Shown here one piece after another: positions 48,246 through 56,833 of a DNA stretch of 62,609 bases; the first letter of the stretch is position 1, and every line of letters begins with the position of its first letter. This stretch comes from Plantactinospora alkalitolerans (GTDB lineage Bacteria > Actinomycetota > Actinomycetes > Mycobacteriales > Micromonosporaceae). The notes under the pieces were generated by a model. That model saw only the letters and a list, made by a program, of their open reading frames with translations. It did no database searches and was not told where the DNA came from. A program made the translations under genes and the position numbers. The stretch spans positions 1 through 62,609 of the forward strand of contig NZ_JADPUN010000377.1 in NCBI RefSeq assembly GCF_015690345.1, written 5' to 3'.

Positions 48246-48844
48246 GTGTCGTCGCCTCCTGCCGGATCGGAGTCGGCGCTGGTCAGCCGGGTGACCAGCC
48301 GGGACTGCAGCGCCCGCAGCCCTCGCGCCTTGTGCGTCTTGAGGGCCGAGACGCTGATGCCGAGGATCTCGGCCGCTGTCGCCTGTTCGAGATCACACAA
48401 CTCGGTCAAGACGATCACCTCCCGCTGCCGGGCTGGTAGCCGCCGTAACGCGGCGAGTAGATCGAGTTGCCCATCGACATCCAGCGCCTGCCACGCCGGC
48501 ACCTCCTCGGACCTCTCCCGGTACTGGTCCAGCGACTCGACCTGGACCGGAACAGCGGAACGGCGGCGGGCCAGCTGCTGACGTGCCTGCCGGTACATCA
48601 AGATCTCGGGTCGCTCGTAGCGGCCCCAGTAGTGCCGGACCAGCAGCATCACGTCCTGGACGACGTCTTCGGCGGTGTGCCGATCCCCCGTCCAGGCGAC
48701 CACAGCCTTGAACAACTTGCCGCGCCACGCCGTGTAGAAGGAGATGAACTGTTCATCGGCGTCCTCACCGTCCTTCACCGCCCGGATCCCACACCCGCGG
48801 CCGGCACGCCGATCGTCCGCCGGGACGCCGTCGACCACTCGCAC
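48242..48844 (-). CDS. ECF RNA polymerase sigma factor, SigE-like (up to 200 aa)
   Basis: Region 2 is visible as DEQFISFYTAWRGKLFKAVV then DRHTAEDVVQDVMLLVRHYW. Region 4 is visible as LLAALRRLPARQREVIVLTE and ATAAEILGISVSALKTHKAR. This directs RNA polymerase to specific promoters. The longest frame starts at GTG 48844; GTG 48778 gives the usual N-terminal length, and neither has a strong ribosome site. It is first in a two-gene operon with the Sel1-like protein. Confidence 0.87.
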   Translation of the reverse strand: MRVVDGVPADDRRAGRGCGIRAVKDGEDADEQFISFYTAWRGKLFKAVVAWTGDRHTAEDVVQDVMLLVRHYWGRYERPEILMYRQARQQLARRRSAVPVQVESLDQYRERSEEVPAWQALDVDGQLDLLAALRRLPARQREVIVLTELCDLEQATAAEILGISVSALKTHKARGLRALQSRLVTRLTSADSDPAGGDDT

Positions 48845-49706
48845 AGGTCGTGCGACCAGTGCGGACTGTCAGGACCCCACAGATCGACACATCGTCCCAG
48901 CAGGCACGCGTTGGCGTGCCACGGTGTACCACGCACGGACATCCTCCTCATCGACATGAGTGGCGCAAACGCCGCCAATCAGAAGAGGCTCACGACCCGT
49001 GACGAGGTCTACACACCTAATCAGTTCGTGATCGTGTCGTGACGCTGCGCCCCGCGCCTGAAAGACGTGCGCATCCCCGCCCACACCGTCCACACTCCCA
49101 CCCAGGCCGACCAGACCCGCGCCGTTCGGGCCACCGTGATGCCGATGCCGATGCCGATGCCGGTCGTCAGCGTCGCTCACCATCCTCGGCAGCCCGCCAT
49201 CGGCCCGGCAACGCTCGTAGCGCTGCGGCGCACACCGTTACCTCAGGTCCGACCGGCCCGCCAGCCTAGATGACGGACGCCCGGTCATCCGTACGTCGAG
49301 GTCGTTCGAGCTATGGACCACCGTCGACGACGACACCGAGGTCCGACCCGGTCGCGCCGCCGAGCCGACCCGGGAACCCCGGTCCCACGTCCAGCGGAAG
49401 TAGTCGGTGCGAGACAAGGTACGACGGGGAGCGGTGCAGGCCGCGTCGCACCGCCGGAGGGAGCGAACGCGGCAGGTGCCAGACAAGAAACGAGCAGGAA
49501 GGAACCCGTCCGTCCACGCCACTCTGTCCGACCACCGCTCGCAGCGACGCCTGCTATCCAGCACAGGCGCGCTCCCATGGACAGGACGCCGACGACGGCT
49601 CAGCCTTTCGCCGTGCGTCGATGTCTGGTTACGTGCCTGTTGCGGAGCGGTCACACCCGCCCGCGATGGTATTGCTCCCGTACCCCCAACGCCTCGGGAG
49701 GCACCC
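48845..49706. other. 862-bp gap without a supported gene
   Basis: Frames are open on both strands but with no ribosome sites, no family motifs and arginine-biased shadow compositions. A simple repeat of ATGCCG, about four copies, lies at 49138-49163. The region probably contains the sigma-operon promoter on its left and the HNH gene's promoter on its right. Confidence 0.5.
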
Positions 49707-50357
49707 GTGCTCGATCGTCGACGCCGTACCCGGCTCATCCTCACCGCCGTACTCGCCACCGCGACGGTGGCCGCGACCACTCTCATCGCGGGCCCCGCGG
49801 TCGCCGCCCCACCAGGTATCCCTTCGAAGGCCACGGCCCAGTCGAACCTGAACGCGCTCACCGTCGCCGCCGAGTCCGGCAGCGGCTACAACCGCGACCT
49901 CTTCCCGCACTGGATCACCATTTCCGGTGCCTGCAACACCCGGGAGACGGTGCTGCGGCGGGACGGCAGCGGGGTGAGTGTGGACAGTTCCTGCTACCCG
50001 ACCTCGGGTAGCTGGTACAGCCCGTACGACGGGGCGACCTGGACCAACCCGGCCGACGTCGACATCGACCACATCGTCCCGCTCGCCGAGGCGTGGCGTT
50101 CCGGCGCCAACTCGTGGACGACCAGCCGGCGGCAGTCCTTCGCCAACGACCTGAGCGGCCCGCAACTGATCGCGGTGACCGACAACGTGAACCAGGCCAA
50201 GAGCGACCAGGACCCCTCCACCTGGCAGCCGAGCCGGACCGCCTACCGCTGCACGTACGCCAAGATGTGGATCCGCACCAAGTACAACTGGAGCCTGCGG
50301 CTTCAGTCCTCGGAGAAGACCGCGTTGCAGACCATGCTGAACACTTGCACGTCCTGA
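49707..50357 (+). CDS. Secreted HNH nuclease of the DUF1524 type (216 aa)
   Basis: The GTG at 49707 follows GGGAGGCACCC. The signal peptide (LILTAVLATATVAATTLIAG then PAVAA) directs export. Near residue 118 is DIDHIVPLAEAW, the DxDHxxP metal-binding core of the GmrSD-type/DUF1524 HNH family, then QSFANDLSGPQLIAVTDNVN and AKSDQDPSTWQPS, all usual in this family. Two cysteines (CNTRE, SSCYP) and a terminal CT may form disulfides. Secreted members degrade DNA outside the cell. A strong terminator hairpin follows. Confidence 0.9.
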   Translation: MLDRRRRTRLILTAVLATATVAATTLIAGPAVAAPPGIPSKATAQSNLNALTVAAESGSGYNRDLFPHWITISGACNTRETVLRRDGSGVSVDSSCYPTSGSWYSPYDGATWTNPADVDIDHIVPLAEAWRSGANSWTTSRRQSFANDLSGPQLIAVTDNVNQAKSDQDPSTWQPSRTAYRCTYAKMWIRTKYNWSLRLQSSEKTALQTMLNTCTS

Positions 50358-50375
50358 GCAGGGAGTCGCAGCGGA

Positions 50376-50414
50376 ATCCGGCCCCGGCCTCACCAGACGA
50401 GGCGGGGGCCGGAT
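50376..50414 (+). terminator. Terminator hairpin after the HNH gene
   Basis: ATCCGGCCCCGGCCTC pairs with GAGGCGGGGGCCGGAT at 15 of 16 positions around ACCAGAC. It lies 18 bp after the stop. The rest of the gap to 50772 shows no gene. Confidence 0.85.
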
Positions 50415-50772
50415 CGTTGTTCCCGGTCGCGGCGCAGACGAACACCGCCTGCTGCTCCGGCCTCACCGGTTCCCGGCGCGGTGCGGTGCGGTCTACAGCA
50501 CGCGAGGCGGTGGTCCGCTCTGTCGGCGATTAATTTCGGAGATGGTCGACCGCTGCTGGTATCGGCACAACCGTGCGTGCGCAATGACGACGTGGGCGCC
50601 AGCTCGGCGAGGTCCGCCGTGGTGCCGCTTCGGCGTCCGAACCTGCTGCCGCGTTAGGGCCTTGCGGTGGACTCGGCCCGATACCTCCATCGACACAGCG
50701 CGGGGGCGACCGTGTCGGCGAATGCGTCACATCCTGCCCGTTGGGGCCGTGCGGTGTGGCGCGTCCGGGTAG

Positions 50773-51594
50773 GTGCAGGCGTGGGCCACCCTGATGTCCA
50801 TGAGTGCGATCTCCACCCTGCTGTCCGGTGTCGTCGATGTGCTGCCCCAGATCGTCACCGGCGGGTGCACCCTCGGCGCGGCGTGGCTGGCCTACCGGTT
50901 CGGTGAGCGTCAGCGCGCCCGCGAGCGTGCCCGCGACAAGGTCGCGAGCACGAACAAGAAGATCGAGGAGCTGGGCCAGGAGCTGTTCGAGGCGGTAGGC
51001 GCCCTGCACCTGGCGCTGCGGGTGTACGTGCCGGCGCACAACTCGTGGCAGCCGAAGCTGATGACGCTGGGCAGTGCGTTCCTCGAGTACATGGCGGCGA
51101 AGACCACCAGCGGTCACGCGCTCGGCGCGGCCCAGCTCGGCCGGGTGGCGACCGAGGCTAACCAGCGGGAGTTGGCCGCCGCGATGGGTTTGCAGGCGCC
51201 GCTGGAGCGGGTGCTCGCGGTCGCCGGCCGGGCGGCGGTACTGGCCGATGGCGAGGTCCGCGAGGCTGCGTTGAAGCTCGGGCAGGTCGCGGCCGAGTCC
51301 AGCCAGGCGTACGGGCAGGACAACCTGTGGCGGCGGAAGAAGGCCAAGGCCGCCCGGGACCGGGCCGACGCCGAGCTGTACGAGGCGATGGACGTGCTGT
51401 TGACCGCGGTGAAAGCCCACCTGTCCCCAGCTGTCGAGACACCGCGGCGATCGTGGCGGCCGCGGCTGCGCCGCCGGGCCGTGGTCGCGCCCGCGGCCGC
51501 CGCGATCCAGGCGAAGGTGCCGCAGCCACGAGCCGGTGAGCGCGACGAGCGCGCAACGCCGTCGTTGCCTGCCGGGCGCGCCGCGCTGCGGTGA
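50773..51594 (+). CDS. Membrane-associated hypothetical protein with coiled coil (273 aa)
   Basis: Possible starts are GTG 50773 and ATG 50794 or 50800; none has a clear ribosome site. One N-terminal helix (STLLSGVVDVLPQIVTGGCT, then LGAAWLAYRF) is followed by a charged coiled coil (ERQRARERARDKVASTNKKI, EELGQELFEAVGALHLALRV) and further helices (AALKLGQVAAESSQAYGQ). The tail is basic. The layout (helix, EEL-type coiled coil, no enzyme motif) recalls small membrane proteins of defence islands, but no family is recognised. Confidence 0.65.
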   Translation: MQAWATLMSMSAISTLLSGVVDVLPQIVTGGCTLGAAWLAYRFGERQRARERARDKVASTNKKIEELGQELFEAVGALHLALRVYVPAHNSWQPKLMTLGSAFLEYMAAKTTSGHALGAAQLGRVATEANQRELAAAMGLQAPLERVLAVAGRAAVLADGEVREAALKLGQVAAESSQAYGQDNLWRRKKAKAARDRADAELYEAMDVLLTAVKAHLSPAVETPRRSWRPRLRRRAVVAPAAAAIQAKVPQPRAGERDERATPSLPAGRAALR

Positions 51595-51651
51595 CCTGAG
51601 CTGGGTTCTGTCGTCCCGGAGGGAGACGCTGAACGCTCGTAGACTCGCGCA

Positions 51652-52380
51652 GTGGACGCGACGTGGGCTGCCGATCAACTCAATGAGTTCGCTCGAATGA
51701 TCGACCGGCTGTCTGAGTTGGAGATGAGGTCGCGCAGCGACACCGAAGAGGAGCGCGACGACCTCGACCGCGAGGTACGCCGTCAAGAGCCGATCATGCG
51801 TCTGGCCGAGAACGCGATCCGACCGGGCTCGGGTGACTACTCGTCGGAGTACGACGAGTGGCGCGAGCGGTGGTGGAACGCGCGCAATGCGGCGTTGCAG
51901 GCCGCGGGGCTGTACCAATATGGCGAGGAAGCTCGCCGCCGGTTGCGGCCCGACGCACCAGACCTGGTCGCCGACCAGTTCCATCCGTGGGTCTGGGAGG
52001 CGGCGCGTCCGTTCTGGGAGAGCGATAACCGGACCGAGGCCGTTTGGGTAGCCGCGCGGGCCGTCAACGGCCGGCTCCAGCAGAAGCTCGGCCGGCACGA
52101 CCTTGGAGAGACGAGGCTGTGCCGCAGCGCCTTCAGCACGAACGATCCCAAACCGGGTGAACCTCGGTTGCGCTTCGCTGGTGACCGCACATCCGATACG
52201 TGGAAGAGCCGCCAAGTGGGAGCCGAGAACTTCGGCGTGGGGTGCTTCAGCGGGATCCGCAACCCGGTCGCGCACGAGTCCGACCTTGTCTTGGACGAGC
52301 CGGTGGTGCTTGAACAGCTCGCCGCCCTGAGTCTGTTGGCGCGGTGGATCGACGAGTGCGTCGTGGAGCACGTGGCCTAG
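51652..52380 (+). CDS. TIGR02391-like protein with HEPN-type RNxxxH motif (242 aa)
   Basis: The GTG at 51652 lies a few bases after TAGACT, which suggests a leaderless message. The C-terminal third has the TIGR02391 pattern: FWESDNRTEAVWVAARAVNG, then FGVGCFSGIRNPVAHE near residue 205, and VVLEQLAALSLLARWIDE. The RNPVAH segment also fits the HEPN Rx4H signature. Relatives are found in phage-defence and restriction-linked loci, where they are thought to act as RNases. The N-terminal half is a helical region of unknown role. It converges with the AbiTii-like gene. Confidence 0.78.
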   Translation: MDATWAADQLNEFARMIDRLSELEMRSRSDTEEERDDLDREVRRQEPIMRLAENAIRPGSGDYSSEYDEWRERWWNARNAALQAAGLYQYGEEARRRLRPDAPDLVADQFHPWVWEAARPFWESDNRTEAVWVAARAVNGRLQQKLGRHDLGETRLCRSAFSTNDPKPGEPRLRFAGDRTSDTWKSRQVGAENFGVGCFSGIRNPVAHESDLVLDEPVVLEQLAALSLLARWIDECVVEHVA

Positions 52381-52423
52381 CTGGCGCGGCGACGTCGGTG
52401 GTGCCCGATGCAGGCCGACTGGG

Positions 52424-53416
52424 TCAGCGCCACCAGGGCGTCCAGTCCAGCCAGGTGAACAATCCGAGCACGGCGGCGGCGACGCCAGCGATCCCGCCGA
52501 GGATCGTGGTGAGGGCAACCATCCAGCCGCGCCTGCGGAGCCTCGCCCACCGACCCTGCCTGGCCGAGGGGTCTACCGCGGCGCCGTCGCGGCCGGTGAG
52601 GGAGTTGTGGCTGCCGCTTGCGAACTGGCTGCCGACCACGCTGGACCCGGCGCCGCTGGCGGTCTGGCTGCCGATGGCGGTGCCCGCGCCGGACACCGTC
52701 ACGCCATCAGAGGGGGCGACGGCGATGTTCACGCCGCTGCCGTGAGCGTGCTGGGAGGTGACGTGGACCGTGGCGCGCTCGCCGGTGATGACGTACTGCA
52801 CGGCCTGGTCCGCGGCTGCTTTGTCCGGCACGTCCTGAGACTCCGGTGTCGACGCGATCAGCTCGGCGATCAGCTCGGCCAGGGCAGTGCGGACCTTGAC
52901 CAAGAGGCCGCGGAGCGACGCGTCGGACAGCGGCCAGTAGACGACCTTCACGCGGGTGTCCGGCGTAACGAGGTGCTTCTGCAGCGTGTCGACCATGACG
53001 TCTCCCCATGGCGGCATGAGGTGGTGCTCGCCTTCGTCGCGCTTGGCCAGTGCCTCCAGCTCGCCGATGCCTCCGGCCAGGACTGCGGTCTCCATGTCGA
53101 CGCCGAGCTCGGCGAGGATGTCGCGGATCTGCTGAGGGAACATCGTCGGGACGATCCGCTGGTGCATCCCGTTGAAGCCCGCCCGGTTGGTGAAGATGGC
53201 CATCAGGCCGGTGTGGACGTGCCGGTACGGCGGGACCATGTCGACCTTGTAGCCGTTGAGTTCCTGGCGGGCCCAGTCGCGCATCTTCTCGGAGCCGGCT
53301 TTGCCGCCGAGGACGATGCACTTCTGCAGCAGGGAGGCCACCGGCACGCTGTCGTCGAGCACGCCTGCCTCGATCTGGGCCAGAAGGCTTTCCCGCTTGT
53401 GCGCCATGCCGTACAT
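52424..53416 (-). CDS. AbiTii-domain membrane protein, candidate abortive-infection factor (330 aa)
   Basis: The N-terminus (SLLAQIEAGVLDDSVPVASL, LQKCIVLGGKAGSEKMRDWA, RQELNGYK) matches the AbiTii domain of abortive-infection proteins. A helical middle part follows (DILAELGVDMETAVLAGGIG, TLQKHLVTPDTRVKVVYW). Then comes a Gly/Ser/Thr-rich repeat region (SGAGTAIGSQTASGAGSSVV) resembling a stacked beta structure, and a C-terminal membrane helix (ALTTILGGIAGVAAAVLGLF). Start is uncertain: ATG 53416 or 53407, or 53488 with a basic leader. It may act at the membrane on infection; the trigger is unknown. Confidence 0.8.
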   Translation of the reverse strand: MYGMAHKRESLLAQIEAGVLDDSVPVASLLQKCIVLGGKAGSEKMRDWARQELNGYKVDMVPPYRHVHTGLMAIFTNRAGFNGMHQRIVPTMFPQQIRDILAELGVDMETAVLAGGIGELEALAKRDEGEHHLMPPWGDVMVDTLQKHLVTPDTRVKVVYWPLSDASLRGLLVKVRTALAELIAELIASTPESQDVPDKAAADQAVQYVITGERATVHVTSQHAHGSGVNIAVAPSDGVTVSGAGTAIGSQTASGAGSSVVGSQFASGSHNSLTGRDGAAVDPSARQGRWARLRRRGWMVALTTILGGIAGVAAAVLGLFTWLDWTPWWR

Positions 53417-53637
53417 CTTGTCACCGCGGCGCATGCGCCGAGTGAGGCGGTGCAGGCGCGATACTCGTTGCGTGCGGTACTTGCACATCCTGCAGTTCTG
53501 CTCTCGGCGTCACTCTCTCATAAGTGGCTAGATGCAGCCGCGTAGTCCATACGAGCGGTGTCTACCATGCGTGCTCGATCTACCGCTATCCGTGCCGCGG
53601 CCAACTAACCATCGCAATGGCCAACTGACGGTCGCAG

Positions 53638-55149
53638 TCACATCCGGCCCGGCGAGCGCGGCGGTGGAGGAGAGTGAGTGCCGGGGCCAACGGTCGGGGC
53701 GCCGGCCCGGCGCAGCCAGGTGCGCATGCCTGGCTCCTCCGGCAACTGGTCGATGACGAGCCGGACGGGACCGGCAATGTCTCGCTCCCGAACAGCGGCG
53801 GACATCAGCGCGTCGTCGCAGACCGCTGCGACGTCGAATAGCGGGCCAAGGATGATCAAGTTTCGAAACGCTCGGCGCAGGTAGACGTACAGAGGCTTGG
53901 GCAGAATCCCGAGGAGTTGGTCCGGCGGCAGGTCTCCATGGGCCACCCTCGAACGGACGCCGTACGCCTGGGTAATGGCCTGTCGGATCTCGAGGCGCTC
54001 TTCGTCGTTGGCGCCGATGAGTATCGCAGTGCGCTGGGCGACCTTGCGGCCGAAGTCGCCGTCCGGACGCTCGGTGATCAGGAGATTCTCGAGAGCGGAC
54101 ATGTACCAGAAGATGATTTCGGCACGGTCGCGCTCGTACACGACGTCGCCGTCAGTTCCGAGACGTGGGCCGAGCGCGAGAAACCGGTGGGCGCTGCGCC
54201 GAAGCCGCTCACTGGCCAATTTCGCTCTCTTCCGGTCGGTCTGCGGGAGGCTCTGCCAAGCCTGCCACTGCTCCAGCAGCGGTGACATGATGTCGGTGAA
54301 CCTCAGCACGTCAGCCAGTTCTTGCTGGTCGAGCTGACAGGGACCCCAGCCCGGCTCCTCAAACTCCTCGATCCCGTCGAACGTGGCGGGCATTAGGTCA
54401 AGGCCAGTGCCTCGGACGCGTTCGACCATGCGGCCCGGCTCGATCTCGTACTCGGCGGCGACAATCACGCGTTCCGCTTGGGCGAGGTTGAGCAGCAGTA
54501 GCGGCTCCCACGCCGGGATTTCGAGTTCTGGCTCGAATAAGTTCCGCAGAATGCCGGTGCCCCACACGGACGGGTTGCGCGCCTGGAGGTCGTTGCTTGC
54601 CCGGCGCAGAACGCAGCAGCCACCGAGACGCAGGGCCGGATCCCAGGGGTCGGTGGCGAACTGGCTGCTCGACGGCAGAGGTGTCACCGCGTCGAGGTCC
54701 GCGGCGGTGGGCTGCGTCAGCTGCCAACCGCTGATCTCGTGGGAGCCGTCCACGGGCAGGCGAGCGTCGAGGACGACCAGGTGCTCGGAGGGAGTCGGCG
54801 GACCGGCAAGATAGGCCGCCAGGTCAGCGGGGAATTGTGCGGGTATCGCCCGCATACGCAGAACATCCAGGATGCCGAGGGTGCGGAGATTGTTGCGGGT
54901 GAGTCGGCGGCCCCAACGATCGTCGACGCCGTCGTTGTCGTAGTGCAGGTATCCGACGGTCCGGGCAGCGGCGGAGGCGGCGTCGTTCACCGCCACGGTC
55001 TCCGCCCAGCCGGCGACTTTCTCGGCCAATACGGTGTTGTCGATGCTGGCGAGTTGATCAGACATACCTCGGGCACGTCGGAGTAGATCGGCGATAGCCG
55101 ACGTGAGGGTGAGTTCGGCTGAAGGGTCGGTCACCGTGACATGGTGCAC
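53638..55149 (-). CDS. ApeA-like protein with C-terminal HEPN motif (503 aa)
   Basis: GTG 55149 is the likely start. The first 300 residues are a large domain of mixed strands (HLVVLDARLPVDGSHEISGW, LLLLNLAQAERVIVAAEYEI) without known motifs. The C-terminal 170 residues have the order of an ApeA-type HEPN domain. They run AEIIFWYMSALENLLITERP, then EERLEIRQAITQAYGVRSRV and AHGDLPPDQ, where RSRVAH fits the Rx4H RNase signature, then LYVYLRRAFRNLIILGPLFD. ApeA proteins are single-gene anti-phage systems that cut host or phage RNA. Assignment rests on the domain order and motif; the N-terminal sensor is unlike what I know. Confidence 0.75.
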   Translation of the reverse strand: MHHVTVTDPSAELTLTSAIADLLRRARGMSDQLASIDNTVLAEKVAGWAETVAVNDAASAAARTVGYLHYDNDGVDDRWGRRLTRNNLRTLGILDVLRMRAIPAQFPADLAAYLAGPPTPSEHLVVLDARLPVDGSHEISGWQLTQPTAADLDAVTPLPSSSQFATDPWDPALRLGGCCVLRRASNDLQARNPSVWGTGILRNLFEPELEIPAWEPLLLLNLAQAERVIVAAEYEIEPGRMVERVRGTGLDLMPATFDGIEEFEEPGWGPCQLDQQELADVLRFTDIMSPLLEQWQAWQSLPQTDRKRAKLASERLRRSAHRFLALGPRLGTDGDVVYERDRAEIIFWYMSALENLLITERPDGDFGRKVAQRTAILIGANDEERLEIRQAITQAYGVRSRVAHGDLPPDQLLGILPKPLYVYLRRAFRNLIILGPLFDVAAVCDDALMSAAVRERDIAGPVRLVIDQLPEEPGMRTWLRRAGAPTVGPGTHSPPPPRSPGRM

Positions 55150-55421
55150 CAGTACTGCGGCGAGACGCGGGATCTTTGAGGCGCGACAGTCGTCTGTAGG
55201 GTGCCAGGCTTCAACACTCCTGCCATCTACGGATACCCATACTGACCGTCCCGCGCAGAATCAGCGCGACACCCCGTCTCGTGTCCGCTTTCGCCAGATG
55301 CGGTTGCCGAGCGGCTTGCCGTACTCGCGGCGTTCGTCGCCGCAGGTGACTTACCGGCGTCGGCGCGAGACCTGGCTAGCGAGGCATCGACAGTCGGTGG
55401 TCGTGTGCCTACGGTAATGGG
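55150..55421. other. 272-bp gap without a supported gene
   Basis: No ribosome-linked frame is seen. It separates the divergent ApeA-like gene from a partly decayed plus-strand frame. Confidence 0.35.
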
Positions 55422-55631
55422 ATGTCGTTGAGGCCCTCGTTTCGTCTGCGGAGTGCCTACGGATACAACCTTGGTGGTCCCCGTGCCTGGAACCTGCATC
55501 GGTTCACGGTGGGTGACGAGTTGCGGAAGGGCTGGTACGACGAGAGCCGATCCAACGCACGAGTTCGCGATGCGTGCTGCGGAGACGGCCCGTGATCGTC
55601 TTGGCTTCGGTCCGGCGGTCTCCCTGCCGCT

Positions 55632-55994
55632 GTGGATCTACCGGTGGTGTTCGTGGAGGCGCTCGAGGTCGCTCCACCGGACTGGTCCCGGGAGGCCAGC
55701 GCCCCACCGACACCCAGCCTCAGCCTGCCGGCCACGTCGGAGCTGCGCTCGTGGGATCGGGTCGCGGTCGCCCAGTTCGTTCTCGTCATCGCCGACTCAT
55801 TGTTCGACCGTGACGCGGAGGACGTCGCGTTCCACAACGGTGACGACTACATCCTCGATCCGGCGGTCGGCGTTGGCGGTGATTCCGACCTCGACTGCGA
55901 CCAGGTCCTCATCGGCACGCTGACCACGCTAGGTCTGGAGCCGGTTGGTATGCCGGACTGGCTGTGGTTCCGCTCAAGTTGGTCGGACGAATAG
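55632..55994 (+). CDS. Hypothetical protein, perhaps the intact tail of a decayed gene (120 aa)
   Basis: GTG 55632 opens a frame with VFVEALEVAPPDWSREASAP, WDRVAVAQFVLVIADSLF and a tail PDWLWFRSSWSDE. Just upstream, protein-like pieces in the other two frames (ATG 55422: MSLRPSFRLRSAYGYNLGGP; then FAMRAAETARDRLGFGP) suggest that a longer gene was broken by indels. The tail and about 40 bp of its 3' flank recur at 28996-29084. The family is unknown. Confidence 0.5.
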   Translation: MDLPVVFVEALEVAPPDWSREASAPPTPSLSLPATSELRSWDRVAVAQFVLVIADSLFDRDAEDVAFHNGDDYILDPAVGVGGDSDLDCDQVLIGTLTTLGLEPVGMPDWLWFRSSWSDE

Positions 55995-56254
55995 TCCGGC
56001 CTGGGCGCTGGGTCGCGGAAGAGGCTGCGCCGCAGCGGCTGCAGACGGGTCCGTAGTCGGTCGCCGGTGTCTCTACGACCGTCGGACCGTACGAGAACCT
56101 CGTCCGCTGTGGGTAACCGGGGCCGGCGGGCGCGCGCCGCGCCGTAGAAATCCGGTTGTGGACGGCCCGAGAATAGCGGCATGGACCTGAGCCTGGAGTC
56201 GCTGCCGCAGCGATCGGACGGCCGTGGCCGCAATAGCTGCAGGGTGACCCAACG

Positions 56255-56791
56255 ATGACCGCTACCCCGCTGGAGACGACCGCCGGGCGGTTCGCGAACA
56301 ACTCCGAGCAGGCGACGAGGATGTTCTGCGTCCCGCAGACCGCCGTGGCGACGTCAACGGAGTCGGAACGGATCCTCCTGCTGCTGGCGGTCGCGTTGAT
56401 GGAGTCGTTCGGCACCGACGTGGCAGTCACCGACGAACCGGAGTACGGCGCGCTTCCCGGGACGGTCCTGACCCGGCAGCGCGCGATCGTGGCGAACTGG
56501 ATCCGAGCCGACGGTGTCTGGCACGTCGACGTCACCGACCACCGTGCCACCCTCGCGGAATACCGCCACGCCGTCGAACATGTACAGGCTCACTCCGTGA
56601 TCGCCGCAGACACCGTAGGCGGCCGGCTCCACGCCCTCGCCGACTTCCTGGACCTCAACTGGCCGTGGCTCCGAACTCGCTGTGCCGAACTCGGAGAGTA
56701 CGGCCTGGCCGGAATCGCCGAACCCCGAAGCCGTCTGCTCTGTCTCGACGGCGTCGACCGCGCGTGTCGCTTCGTCGCCGCCCTGCCGTAA
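56255..56791 (+). CDS. Hypothetical protein preceding the asparaginase gene (178 aa)
   Basis: The ATG at 56255 starts a soluble protein with STESERILLLLAVALMESFG, VANWIRADGVWHVDVTDHRA and YRHAVEHVQAHSVIAADTVG. It ends in LDGVDRACRFVAALP. No motif is recognised. It is 42 bp before the asparaginase gene, co-oriented, and likely in the same operon; it could be a regulator or accessory subunit. Confidence 0.7.
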   Translation: MTATPLETTAGRFANNSEQATRMFCVPQTAVATSTESERILLLLAVALMESFGTDVAVTDEPEYGALPGTVLTRQRAIVANWIRADGVWHVDVTDHRATLAEYRHAVEHVQAHSVIAADTVGGRLHALADFLDLNWPWLRTRCAELGEYGLAGIAEPRSRLLCLDGVDRACRFVAALP

Positions 56792-56833
56792 TAGGCTGCC
56801 CGCACCACCGCGAACCATCGGAAAGGACCCCGC

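Noticed and set aside
49138-49163. ATGCCG repeat taken as a CRISPR or regulatory array
   Set aside because: Four tandem six-base units without spacers are a simple microsatellite.
49238-49861. 207-codon minus-strand frame before the HNH gene
   Set aside because: It overlaps the signal-peptide part of the HNH gene and has no motif or ribosome site.
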